NCBI GenBank assembly: GCA_903893085.1
Contig: CAITKS010000016.1
Span: 1 to 17,961, forward strand
Reading direction: 5' to 3'
DNA: 17,961 nucleotides
Source: an uncultured Actinomycetes bacterium
GTDB taxonomy: Bacteria; Actinomycetota; Actinomycetes; Nanopelagicales; Nanopelagicaceae
Shown here: one piece after another, positions 1-5,939 of the stretch
Layout of the letters: each line of letters starts with the position of its first letter
Numbering within the stretch: position 1 is the first letter of the stretch
Position numbers and translations under genes: made by a program
The notes under the pieces: generated by a model
What the model was told of the DNA's origin: nothing
The model's input: the letters and a program-made list of their open reading frames with translations, nothing else
Database searches by the model: none

Positions 1-314
1 AATCACTGACTTCATCAACTGCTACTTCACTTATCGCAGCACGAGTTATAGGAAAGATTCTTGGTATTACGCTTTTCGCTTGGCTTGCCGTAAAAATAAA
101 ACTTACCCACTTGCCAAAAGACCTTCGCTTTTCAGAAATCGCTGGTGTTGGCGCCTTGGCAGGTATGGGGCTAACTGTCGCGTTGGTTATTTCAGAGGTG
201 GCAATTGAAAGTGAAATAGTTCAAGGTGAGGTGAAAGCCGGTCTGATAATTTCTGCAGTTATCTCAGGGTTGATAGGTTATTTCTGGCTTAAGCGCTCTC
301 CTGCTTTGCGATAG
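1..314 (+). CDS. nhaA: Na+/H+ antiporter NhaA, C-terminal end (5' truncated by window edge)
   Basis: The open frame enters from the left edge (first full codon at base 3) and ends at a TAG at 312-314, leaving about 103 residues. The visible part reads as the last membrane helices of NhaA: a segment R-V-I-G-K-x-L-G-I, then LPKDLRFSEIAGVGALAGMG followed by a hydrophobic helix and a final helix ending GLIGYFWLKR. NhaA proteins keep the same order near their ends (GKxLGI, then a loop leading to LLAGIGFT). NhaA exchanges sodium for protons across the cytoplasmic membrane for pH and salt homeostasis. The catalytic aspartates lie in the missing part, so activity cannot be judged. The last 26 bases overlap the end of the facing permease gene. 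The family call is fairly sure; the exact subtype is not. Confidence 0.8.
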   Translation, partial: SLTSSTATSLIAARVIGKILGITLFAWLAVKIKLTHLPKDLRFSEIAGVGALAGMGLTVALVISEVAIESEIVQGEVKAGLIISAVISGLIGYFWLKRSPALR

Positions 315-1701
315 TAGATCGCGACAATAATGAGTGTCCAATAGCGCCTACAGCCAAGGCGAAAAGAACTCCAACGTTTGCAAACGCCCAGGGTCCCTCT
401 TTTCCTCCAATTAGGAAGAGCAAGTAGCCCTGCCACGATAACCAGCTAGCAAAAGTATTAGTCACAAATCCCCAGCCGATAAATGAGCCGATTGCCATGA
501 TCGTAAGAGGGCGCCAATTCCACAGACCGTAACGACCCGTTGCTGAATAAAGATCTTCTTCAACAAATGGATTGCGTCGTAACAAGACGTCAGTGACAAA
601 TATGGCTGACCAAGTGGCGATAGGTACGCCAAGAGTGATTAAGAACCCTTGGAATGGGAAGAAAAAGTTATCGGCAATCCATACGATGTAGATAGTTCCA
701 AGCAACATAATTGCGCCATCGAAACTTGCAGCAATGTGACGCTTGATAGGAAGACCCACAGAAATAAGGGTCAATCCAGATGAATATAGATCGAGAATCG
801 CACCACCTACTAAACCTAAGATTGCAATTAACGCGAAGATTGCGAGATACCAAGTAGGAAGTAACGTCGTTAGCGCACCAATTGGATCCATTGCAATCGC
901 TTCAGCCAATTTTGAATCACTGCCAGCCAAGAGTGCGCCGTACGTTACTAAACCTATTGGAACAATAGATGCTCCTAGAACAGTCCAGCCAACTACGGAG
1001 CGACTAGAAGTTGTGCGTGGTAAGTAACGCGAATAATCAGCGGCTGAATTAACCCAACCAAGTCCAATTCCAGTGATTCCGAATATCAGCGCACCGATGA
1101 ATCCTTGAGAATTTCCAGCAGGAATCTTTGAGACTGCGCTCCAGTCAACTGAATCTGCGGTCAGAACAATGTAAAGAACTGTTGCAGCGACCGTAACGAT
1201 AGTTAAATACTTTTGTAAGCGCATGATTACGGTATGGCCAAGTACTCCCCCATATATCGTCAGTCCAGCAGCAATAACAAAACCTAGAGCCATCGCCAAG
1301 TCGCGATCAACGTCTGCCAAACGGATCAAAATCGTTCCTGTTGCAAGTGTTGCTAAAGAAACCAGAACCGTCTCCCAACCAACGAATATCAAGTAAGAGA
1401 GAAGCCCGGGAACAATATTTCCCTTAATTCCAAAAGTGGCCCGCGAGAGAACCATGGTCGGAGCGTTAGAGCGTTTGCCAGCGAGTGAGCTGAAACCAAC
1501 TAGGAGAAATGAAAGTACTGTGCCGATAAATGCCGCTGCAGTTGCTTGCCAGAATGAGATTCCAAAACCGAGAAAGAATGAGCCATAGGAAAGTGCCAAA
1601 AGCGAGACATTGGCGCCACACCATGGCCAAAAGAGAGATGAAGCCTTTCCCGTGCGTTCCGACTCGGAAATGACATTGGTTCCATTTAATTCAAGATTCA
1701 A
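289..1701 (-). CDS. NCS1 family nucleobase permease (purine/cytosine permease-like)
   Basis: This 470-residue integral membrane protein has about twelve hydrophobic segments. It imports a nucleobase or related ring compound, probably with a cation. The first helix begins WPWCGANVSLLALSYG, followed by a loop with the NCS1-typical APTMVLSRATFGIKGN (about 80-95), and further on WVNSAADYSRYLP, the signature loop of purine-cytosine permeases. Substrate (cytosine, purine, allantoin or hydantoin) cannot be read from sequence. The start is a TTG at 1701; no in-frame ATG occurs before the first helix, and an AAAAGGG Shine-Dalgarno-like run about 10 bases upstream lies inside the end of the SulP gene. 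It is 6 bases downstream of SulP and very likely co-transcribed and coupled with it. Its 3' end overlaps nhaA by 26 bases without a visible terminator. Confidence 0.85.
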   Translation of the reverse strand: MNLELNGTNVISESERTGKASSLFWPWCGANVSLLALSYGSFFLGFGISFWQATAAAFIGTVLSFLLVGFSSLAGKRSNAPTMVLSRATFGIKGNIVPGLLSYLIFVGWETVLVSLATLATGTILIRLADVDRDLAMALGFVIAAGLTIYGGVLGHTVIMRLQKYLTIVTVAATVLYIVLTADSVDWSAVSKIPAGNSQGFIGALIFGITGIGLGWVNSAADYSRYLPRTTSSRSVVGWTVLGASIVPIGLVTYGALLAGSDSKLAEAIAMDPIGALTTLLPTWYLAIFALIAILGLVGGAILDLYSSGLTLISVGLPIKRHIAASFDGAIMLLGTIYIVWIADNFFFPFQGFLITLGVPIATWSAIFVTDVLLRRNPFVEEDLYSATGRYGLWNWRPLTIMAIGSFIGWGFVTNTFASWLSWQGYLLFLIGGKEGPWAFANVGVLFALAVGAIGHSLLSRSTIAKQESA

Positions 1702-1707
1702 ACTTAT

Positions 1708-2970
1708 CTACCCTTTTCTCATCTTTTTAACCACATCAACAGCTAAGTGCACAAGAATACCAATAACAATCCCCCAAATAAGATCTATAAATAATGTAAC
1801 CAGGGCAGTGATTATTAACACCGCAGCCTCCGCCTTTGTTGTTCTAAGAGATTCGGCAATCGCTGCGGGATTTAAGATTCGATAACTGATTCCTATTAAC
1901 ACACCAGCAATTGCCGCTGTTGGGATTTCACTGATTATTGGTGCCAGAATTAGAACCACTGCAAGCAAAGTCACCGAATGAAAAATAGCGGCAACTCTGG
2001 TTTTCGCACCGCCTCTAACGTTGACACTTGTTCTAGCGATAGCACCAGTTGCGGGCATTCCGCCGAAGATTGAAGAGCCGATTGTTGCAAGACCCTGGCC
2101 AATTAACTCTTTATTTGGAGAATACTTCTCGTTTCCGTGGGCATGGACCATTCCATCGGCCACTCTGGCTGAAAGAAGTGATTCGATAGCCGCCAATATC
2201 GCGATTAAAAAGGCTGGCCACACTAAGAACTTAAAATCACCAAAAGAAATATCACCAACAGACCAAGTCCCGATCGATCGTGGAATTTCTCCGATGGTGT
2301 GAACTGATAAATTAAAGATATTTACTATGAGCGTTGTAAATAAAATGGCGACTGCGCTTGCGGGAATGTGAACCTTGATTCCAATTCGTGCGGCAATCTT
2401 TGGGTAGCTAAATTTAGCCAGCAAGGTAAGAACCACTACAGCCAAAGATTGCCAATGCAAACCAATCTGCAGTGCACTTCGCAACGTCTTATAAGCGACT
2501 ATCACCGTCTTATCACCATCAGCCTTCACGACTTCTAGCGCAAGCGGAAGTTGTTGCAAAGCGATAACTATGGCGATTCCAACTGTAAAGCCCTCAACTA
2601 CAGCCCAGGGGACTTTATTCATAACAGTTCCCAAGCGCAGCGCTGCAGCGATTAAGACAAAAACTCCTGCTATTAATCCAAGTACTGGAATTGCCTCGGC
2701 TCCATATTTGGAAACTATCGGAATCAGAACAACCGTCATCGCACCGGTTGGTCCACTTACCTGATATCTAGAGCCACCAAAGAGCGCTGCAACCAGACCC
2801 GCAATAATCGCTGTGGTTAGTCCTGCAGCTGCGCTCATTCCGGTGGTAACGGCGAAACCCAGCGCCAATGGCAGCGCCACAATTGCAACAGTCAGCCCTG
2901 CAATTAAGTCCTTGTTTAGATCAGAGCGATTGGTTGGAAAGTCATTTCTAGATAAATAAGAAATGCGCAT
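1708..2970 (-). CDS. SulP family anion transporter without STAS domain
   Basis: This 420-residue membrane transporter belongs to the SulP/SLC26 family, which moves sulfate, bicarbonate or other anions. The first helix carries ALPLALGFAVTTGMSAAAGL (about residues 33-52), followed by YQVSGPTGAM (about 69-78) and, late in the protein, FGGMPATGAIARTSVNVRGG, all hallmarks of the transport core. The chain ends a few residues after the last helix (DVVKKMRKG). The cytoplasmic STAS domain of classical SulP proteins, usually over 100 residues, is absent. The next gene starts 6 bases on, so there is no room for a split STAS domain. ATG at 2970 is chosen because TAAGAT lies exactly 6 bases upstream, suggesting a leaderless mRNA. 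It heads a two-gene unit with the NCS1 permease. Substrate is unknown. Confidence 0.87.
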   Translation of the reverse strand: MRISYLSRNDFPTNRSDLNKDLIAGLTVAIVALPLALGFAVTTGMSAAAGLTTAIIAGLVAALFGGSRYQVSGPTGAMTVVLIPIVSKYGAEAIPVLGLIAGVFVLIAAALRLGTVMNKVPWAVVEGFTVGIAIVIALQQLPLALEVVKADGDKTVIVAYKTLRSALQIGLHWQSLAVVVLTLLAKFSYPKIAARIGIKVHIPASAVAILFTTLIVNIFNLSVHTIGEIPRSIGTWSVGDISFGDFKFLVWPAFLIAILAAIESLLSARVADGMVHAHGNEKYSPNKELIGQGLATIGSSIFGGMPATGAIARTSVNVRGGAKTRVAAIFHSVTLLAVVLILAPIISEIPTAAIAGVLIGISYRILNPAAIAESLRTTKAEAAVLIITALVTLFIDLIWGIVIGILVHLAVDVVKKMRKG

Positions 2971-2976
2971 ATCTGC

Positions 2977-2982
2977 ATCTTA
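2977..2982 (-). promoter_or_regulatory. Putative -10 box (TAAGAT) for a leaderless SulP transcript
   Basis: On the minus strand TAAGAT is followed by GCAGAT and then the ATG at 2970. A TANNNT hexamer 6 bases before the start codon, with no Shine-Dalgarno, is the arrangement of actinobacterial leaderless promoters. No convincing -35 box was seen. Confidence 0.45.
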
Positions 2983-3035
2983 GTTCTTTTCAAACGAATT
3001 TACTTGGCTGAGCGTAACTATCTGGCTTGCAATCT

Positions 3036-3878
3036 CTAGTCAAGAAAGAAGTCAAGAAGAAAATCCGTCGTTCCTGGGACCACGGAATACTTCTCAAGAT
3101 CTGTAATACCAACTGTTGCCAACACCTCATCATCAACGAAGAAGTTTCCAGTGCATTCTTTTGATACGCGATTCAATATTTCATAAGCTGCATCTGCCAG
3201 AATTTCAGGAGTGCGGCAAGCAGCAGTATCGATCCCAGGAATCATTTGCAGAGCCGCAGTATCAATGGCAGTACGTGGCCATAGTGCATTTACAGCAATA
3301 CCGGTCTTTCTAAATTCTTCAGACATTCCCAAAACGCACATAGACATTCCATACTTTGCCATTGTGTAGGCAACGTGGTGTTGGAACCATTTTGTTTTCA
3401 TAGATAGCGGCGGGGAAAGCGTCAGGATATGCGGATTGCGCCCGGCTTCGGCGGATGCGCGCAAGTGTGGGATAGCCGCTTGAGAAGTAAGAAAAGTACC
3501 TCGCACATTTACATCAAACATCAAATCAAAACGTTTCGCAGGAGTTGCCTCGGTTGGTGTCAAATTAATAGCACTTGCATTGTTGATCAATATATCGATG
3601 CCACCAAAGGCCGCAGCAGCCTGCGCTATAGCGGCAGCGATCTGTGTCTCATCGCGTAAGTCGCATTGAATCGCCAGTGCAGTGCCTCCAGCGGCGCGAA
3701 TTTCCTCAGCCGCCGAATGAATAGTGCCTGGCAGCTTTGGGTTTGGTTCTGAGGTCTTTGCCGCGATTGCAATTGATGCACCATCGCGCGCGGCACGCAG
3801 TGCGATGGCCAAGCCGATTCCACGTGAGCCGCCAGTGATAAATATCCTCTTGCCAGATAGGTCTCCGGTGATTGTCAT
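3036..3878 (-). CDS. Short-chain dehydrogenase/reductase, HSDL2-like
   Basis: This soluble 280-residue NAD(P)-dependent oxidoreductase has a Rossmann fold. Visible motifs are the cofactor loop TGGSRGIG (15-22), NNAS (98-101), a serine-rich active-site strand LTLSPPLS (151-158) and the catalytic YTMAK (Tyr170, Lys174), followed by MSMCVLGMSEEF and NALWPRT. This combination, with the early AAKTSEPNPKLPGTI segment and a C-terminal TGNFFVDDEVL, is typical of the hydroxysteroid dehydrogenase-like 2 (HSDL2) group, whose physiological substrate is not settled. No SCP2 domain follows, unlike the animal protein. The ATG shares one base with the stop of the upstream crotonase gene (TAATG), so the two proteins are probably made together, perhaps for an acyl-CoA or related lipid substrate. 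That shared pathway is inference. Confidence 0.88.
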   Translation of the reverse strand: MTITGDLSGKRIFITGGSRGIGLAIALRAARDGASIAIAAKTSEPNPKLPGTIHSAAEEIRAAGGTALAIQCDLRDETQIAAAIAQAAAAFGGIDILINNASAINLTPTEATPAKRFDLMFDVNVRGTFLTSQAAIPHLRASAEAGRNPHILTLSPPLSMKTKWFQHHVAYTMAKYGMSMCVLGMSEEFRKTGIAVNALWPRTAIDTAALQMIPGIDTAACRTPEILADAAYEILNRVSKECTGNFFVDDEVLATVGITDLEKYSVVPGTTDFLLDFFLD

Positions 3879-4621
3879 TACTTACCTTTCTTTGCCATAA
3901 AGTTCATAAATGCTTCCATCGCTTCTTCTGATTGCAGCGCAAGAGAGAAAAGTTCAAACTCTGCCTTCATAACTGCAGCAACTGCATCGTGCTTACTAGC
4001 CTTTAACAACGCCTTGGTATTTATCATCGCTTGAGGTGGATTTTCTGCAATTCGCTTTGCTAGCTCCAGCGCTTCACGCAGTGGGTCAGAAACAACTGAT
4101 GCAACCAGCCCCATTGTCTGAGCACTTTCTGCATCAAAACTTTCACCAGTGAAAAATATTTTCGCGGCTCTTTGATATCCGACAAGAAGTGGGAATAGAT
4201 AACTTGAGCCTGCTTCTGGAACCAGTCCAAGTGAGGCAAATGGCATTGAGAATTTCGCACTTGGTGAAGCAATGACAATGTCGCAGTGCAAGAGCATTGT
4301 CGTGCCAACTCCTACGGCATTGCCTTTAACGGCAGCAATCAACGGTTTGGGAAATTCCAGAAGCGATCCTAGGAACCGTGCAACATCGCTATCTTGCCCA
4401 GTTGGTGGATTTGCCAAGAAATCTGCAATGTCATTTCCGGCGGTGAAATGATCGCCTTCACTCGTTAGAACTACAGCTCTGACTGCGAAGTCACCGGCCG
4501 CCTCGTTTAATCCGGTTGCAAGTCCTGCATACATCTCGCGAGTCAAAGCATTCATCTTCGCTGGACGGTTAAAGGTAAGGATCAAAATATCGCCTTCGCG
4601 GCGGCTAGTGATTTCAGACAT
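3878..4621 (-). CDS. Crotonase family protein, enoyl-CoA isomerase-like (ECI2/Eci1 type active site)
   Basis: This 247-residue crotonase-fold protein has the two oxyanion-hole segments, HFTAGND (58-64) and KGNAVGVGT (99-107). Residue choice points away from a plain hydratase. Where rat enoyl-CoA hydratase has the catalytic Glu of QPEILLG, this protein has Phe128 (MPFASLG). An acid, Glu136, appears in VPEAGSS, the position of the single catalytic Glu of delta3,delta2-enoyl-CoA isomerases such as yeast Eci1 and human ECI2. I therefore infer an isomerase, or another crotonase using one acid, acting on unsaturated acyl-CoA. A generic annotation would be enoyl-CoA hydratase. TAGGAT stands 6 bases before the ATG; the same bases resemble a weak Shine-Dalgarno. 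It is first in a pair with the HSDL2-like dehydrogenase (1-base overlap). Confidence 0.85.
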   Translation of the reverse strand: MSEITSRREGDILILTFNRPAKMNALTREMYAGLATGLNEAAGDFAVRAVVLTSEGDHFTAGNDIADFLANPPTGQDSDVARFLGSLLEFPKPLIAAVKGNAVGVGTTMLLHCDIVIASPSAKFSMPFASLGLVPEAGSSYLFPLLVGYQRAAKIFFTGESFDAESAQTMGLVASVVSDPLREALELAKRIAENPPQAMINTKALLKASKHDAVAAVMKAEFELFSLALQSEEAMEAFMNFMAKKGK

Positions 4622-4627
4622 TTGACC

Positions 4628-4633
4628 ATCCTA
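4628..4633 (-). promoter_or_regulatory. Putative -10 box (TAGGAT) for the crotonase-dehydrogenase pair
   Basis: On the minus strand TAGGAT-GGTCAA-ATG has TANNNT spacing of 6. AGGATGG could alternatively serve as a ribosome binding site, so this case is ambiguous. The divergent LuxR-type gene has its own TANNNT (TAACCT, 4642-4647), so two promoters share this 43-base gap. Confidence 0.4.
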
Positions 4634-4664
4634 CTCGTTGGTAACCTGTCAGGAAAGGAGCACA

Positions 4665-5009
4665 ATGGGAAGCGACGGAGAGGTCAAAATGGCAACAGAT
4701 ATAACCATTAGCGCACGCGAACTCAATCCTTTTGAACAGTTGGTCTTGGGTTTGCTTTGCGAAGGTAAAACTAACGCCGCGATAGCCCGCGACACTTCAC
4801 ATACCGAAAAAGTTATTGAAAATACTATTAGTCGGGCAGCAAAAGCATTCAGCATTAAATCCGATTCTGATACGAATATCCGGGTGCTACTTGCTCTGGC
4901 ATTTCGTACCCATTACGGCGATGCCGCCTTTGATCGACTAAATGTTGCTTGTTCACATTCTGAAATAAATAGTGAAGGTCAAAGTATCTGTAACCGCGAT
5001 ATTCATTAA
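4665..5009 (+). CDS. One-domain LuxR/GerE-type helix-turn-helix regulator
   Basis: This 114-residue protein is essentially one LuxR-type DNA-binding domain (about residues 20-82): LNPFEQLVLGLLCEGKTNAA, IARDTSHTEKVIENTISRAA, then a helix ending RVLLALAFRTHYG. The pattern matches the four-helix domain of NarL/FixJ regulators (LTxREREVLxLLAEGxSNxEIA, then SExTVxxHVxxI). There is no receiver or ligand-binding domain; the last 30 residues are polar and unassigned. ATG 4665 is chosen because AGGAAAGGAG ends 4 bases before it; an ATG at 4689 and a TTG at 4638 are less likely. It is divergent from the crotonase gene and ahead of the LigA-like membrane protein, either of which could be a target. It may dimerise with, or be titrated by, full-length regulators. 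The fold is confident, the role unknown. Confidence 0.8.
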   Translation: MGSDGEVKMATDITISARELNPFEQLVLGLLCEGKTNAAIARDTSHTEKVIENTISRAAKAFSIKSDSDTNIRVLLALAFRTHYGDAAFDRLNVACSHSEINSEGQSICNRDIH

Positions 5010-5042
5010 CTGCATTTGAGTTAACTCGCTCACTTTTCACCT

Positions 5043-5081
5043 AGGGCTAGCACTCCCCAACTTTGGGTAAGTGCTAGCCCT
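5043..5081 (+). terminator. Strong hairpin between LuxR-type gene and LigA-like gene; probable terminator
   Basis: A 12-base perfect inverted repeat, AGGGCTAGCACT (5043-5054) and AGTGCTAGCCCT (5070-5081), encloses a loop in which CCC and GGG can pair further. It begins 34 bases after the LuxR-type stop. The following TTGGCATTTC is only moderately T-rich, so it is an imperfect intrinsic terminator. It may instead act as a transcript-stabilising or two-way terminator. Confidence 0.6.
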
Positions 5082-5095
5082 TGGCATTTCATCCA

Positions 5096-5109
5096 TCTTG
5101 ATATCAAGA
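5096..5109. promoter_or_regulatory. 14-base perfect palindrome TCTTGATATCAAGA, candidate operator
   Basis: The palindrome lies 57 bases upstream of the LigA-like start and just ahead of a TTGACA hexamer (5122-5127) that could be a -35 box; no good -10 was found with normal spacing. Its core TTGATATCA recurs at 5865-5873, 67 bases before the uracil permease start. The binding factor is unknown; the nearby LuxR-type protein is one possibility only by proximity. Confidence 0.35.
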
Positions 5110-5166
5110 GAAGTGTATTAATTGACATGCACTTAAACGTTAGGTGATTAAAAGGGAGAGATTAAA

Positions 5167-5748
5167 ATGAAGAGAAAGAATTTTGACAAGATCGTAACTG
5201 CCGTTGGCTTTGGCCTGGCAGTGTTCTTACTTATTGCAGCTGGACTACTTAATTGGGGTGCAGGATTTGCATCTGATGCAGTCAGCTCACAACTTAAAGC
5301 ACAAGAGATTTCAATTCCTGCTGTTACTGGAAATCCAGATGAGTCAGCCGATGTAACTGCATTCTTTGCCGAAAATGGCGACAAGACTTTATCTGATGCT
5401 GCGCAAGCGCAGATGTATGCAGATCATTTCCTTGGCTTCCATCTTTCTAAGATGCCAACATACGCTGCAGCAACAGCTGCAAGTCGCGCTGCAAATGCAG
5501 CGATGGCAACAGATCCAGCAGATGAAGATCTAAAAGCTGATGCCGCAAGTAAATTGACAATGGTAGATACCGTATTTAAGGGAACTGTATTACGTGGAAC
5601 TTTATTAACAGCTTATGCATTTGGAACGTTAGGTTCTATCGCTGGAATTTCAGCACTTGTTTCACTTGCTGGCGCGCTAGTCATGTTATTCCTATCAATT
5701 CTCGGACTGCTTCATATTCGTCGCACTCCTGAGGATGCGACGATTTAA
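5167..5748 (+). CDS. Two-helix membrane protein of the actinobacterial 'LigA-like' family, function unknown
   Basis: The 193-residue protein has a basic N-terminus (MKRKNFDK), one membrane helix at about 9-31, an outward domain of about 115 residues, and a second hydrophobic region at about 148-183 ending in a basic tail. After helix one it shows WGAGFASDAVSSQLKAQEIS then I-P, and near 84-95 YADHFLGFHLSKM. I recognise this layout from small actinobacterial proteins often misnamed 'aromatic ring-opening dioxygenase LigA'; nothing here suggests a dioxygenase. The extracellular part is rich in Ala. It stands alone, with hairpins on both sides and a strong AAGGGAGAG Shine-Dalgarno before ATG 5167, and its codons look well adapted, so I infer high expression. 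Family membership is moderately sure; function is unknown. Confidence 0.75.
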   Translation: MKRKNFDKIVTAVGFGLAVFLLIAAGLLNWGAGFASDAVSSQLKAQEISIPAVTGNPDESADVTAFFAENGDKTLSDAAQAQMYADHFLGFHLSKMPTYAAATAASRAANAAMATDPADEDLKADAASKLTMVDTVFKGTVLRGTLLTAYAFGTLGSIAGISALVSLAGALVMLFLSILGLLHIRRTPEDATI

Positions 5749-5813
5749 CCCTCAACTCTCCGTGAGGGCGCCCCTCGTTAGCTCAATAAAATGAGTTGAC
5801 GAGGGGTTTTTAT
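5749..5813 (+). terminator. Rho-independent terminator after the LigA-like gene
   Basis: A small hairpin, CCCTCA (5749-5754) with TGAGGG (5763-5768), starts at the stop codon. It is followed by a textbook terminator: a 15-pair stem, 5771-5785 with 5792-5806 including two G-T wobbles, a 6-base loop, and then TTTTTATT. It should end transcription cleanly before the uracil permease leader. Confidence 0.88.
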
Positions 5814-5883
5814 TGCGACTCACCCAGAAATAAACCGCTTTAAGGGCGAAGCGCAGACGTACCCTTGATATCACTTCCCTTCC

Positions 5884-5924
5884 ATAAGTGCTCACACTCG
5901 GTGATCGCTCTCGTAGCAACTTAT
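5884..5924 (+). promoter_or_regulatory. Stem-loop in the leader of the uracil permease gene
   Basis: ATAAGTGCT (5884-5892) pairs with AGC-A-ACTTAT (5915-5924, one bulged A), with room for a small inner hairpin (CACTCGGTG). The stem ends 3 bases before the GGAAAGG ribosome binding site. A possible -10, TACCCT (5860-5865), would start the RNA close to this structure. It could modulate translation. It does not match a riboswitch class I know, and pairing is by eye. Confidence 0.3.
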
Positions 5925-5939
5925 TTGGAAAGGTTTAAC

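Noticed and set aside
743..1027. Antisense open frames within the NCS1, SulP, NCS2 and other membrane-protein genes
   Set aside because: They mirror the codon pattern of the sense genes, have no recognisable domains or start signals, and lie entirely inside strongly supported genes.
4638..4664. TTG start for the LuxR-type regulator
   Set aside because: The TTG has no ribosome site, whereas ATG 4665 follows AGGAAAGGAG.
5047..5077. CIRCE-like heat-shock operator (CTAGCACTC...AAGTGCTAG)
   Set aside because: CIRCE needs TTAGCACTC-N9-GAGTGCTAA; here the spacer is 13 bases, the outer bases differ and no chaperone gene follows. A hairpin explains it better.
5122..5150. Full sigma-70-like promoter TTGACA-N17-TGATTA for the LigA-like gene
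   Set aside because: The -35 is perfect but the -10 matches poorly, and the RNA would start inside the ribosome binding site. Kept only as a note with the palindrome.
5865..5939. Longer uracil permease starting at 5865
   Set aside because: The extra 25 residues do not resemble the family and cover the stem-loop; ATG 5940 has GGAAAGG at good spacing.
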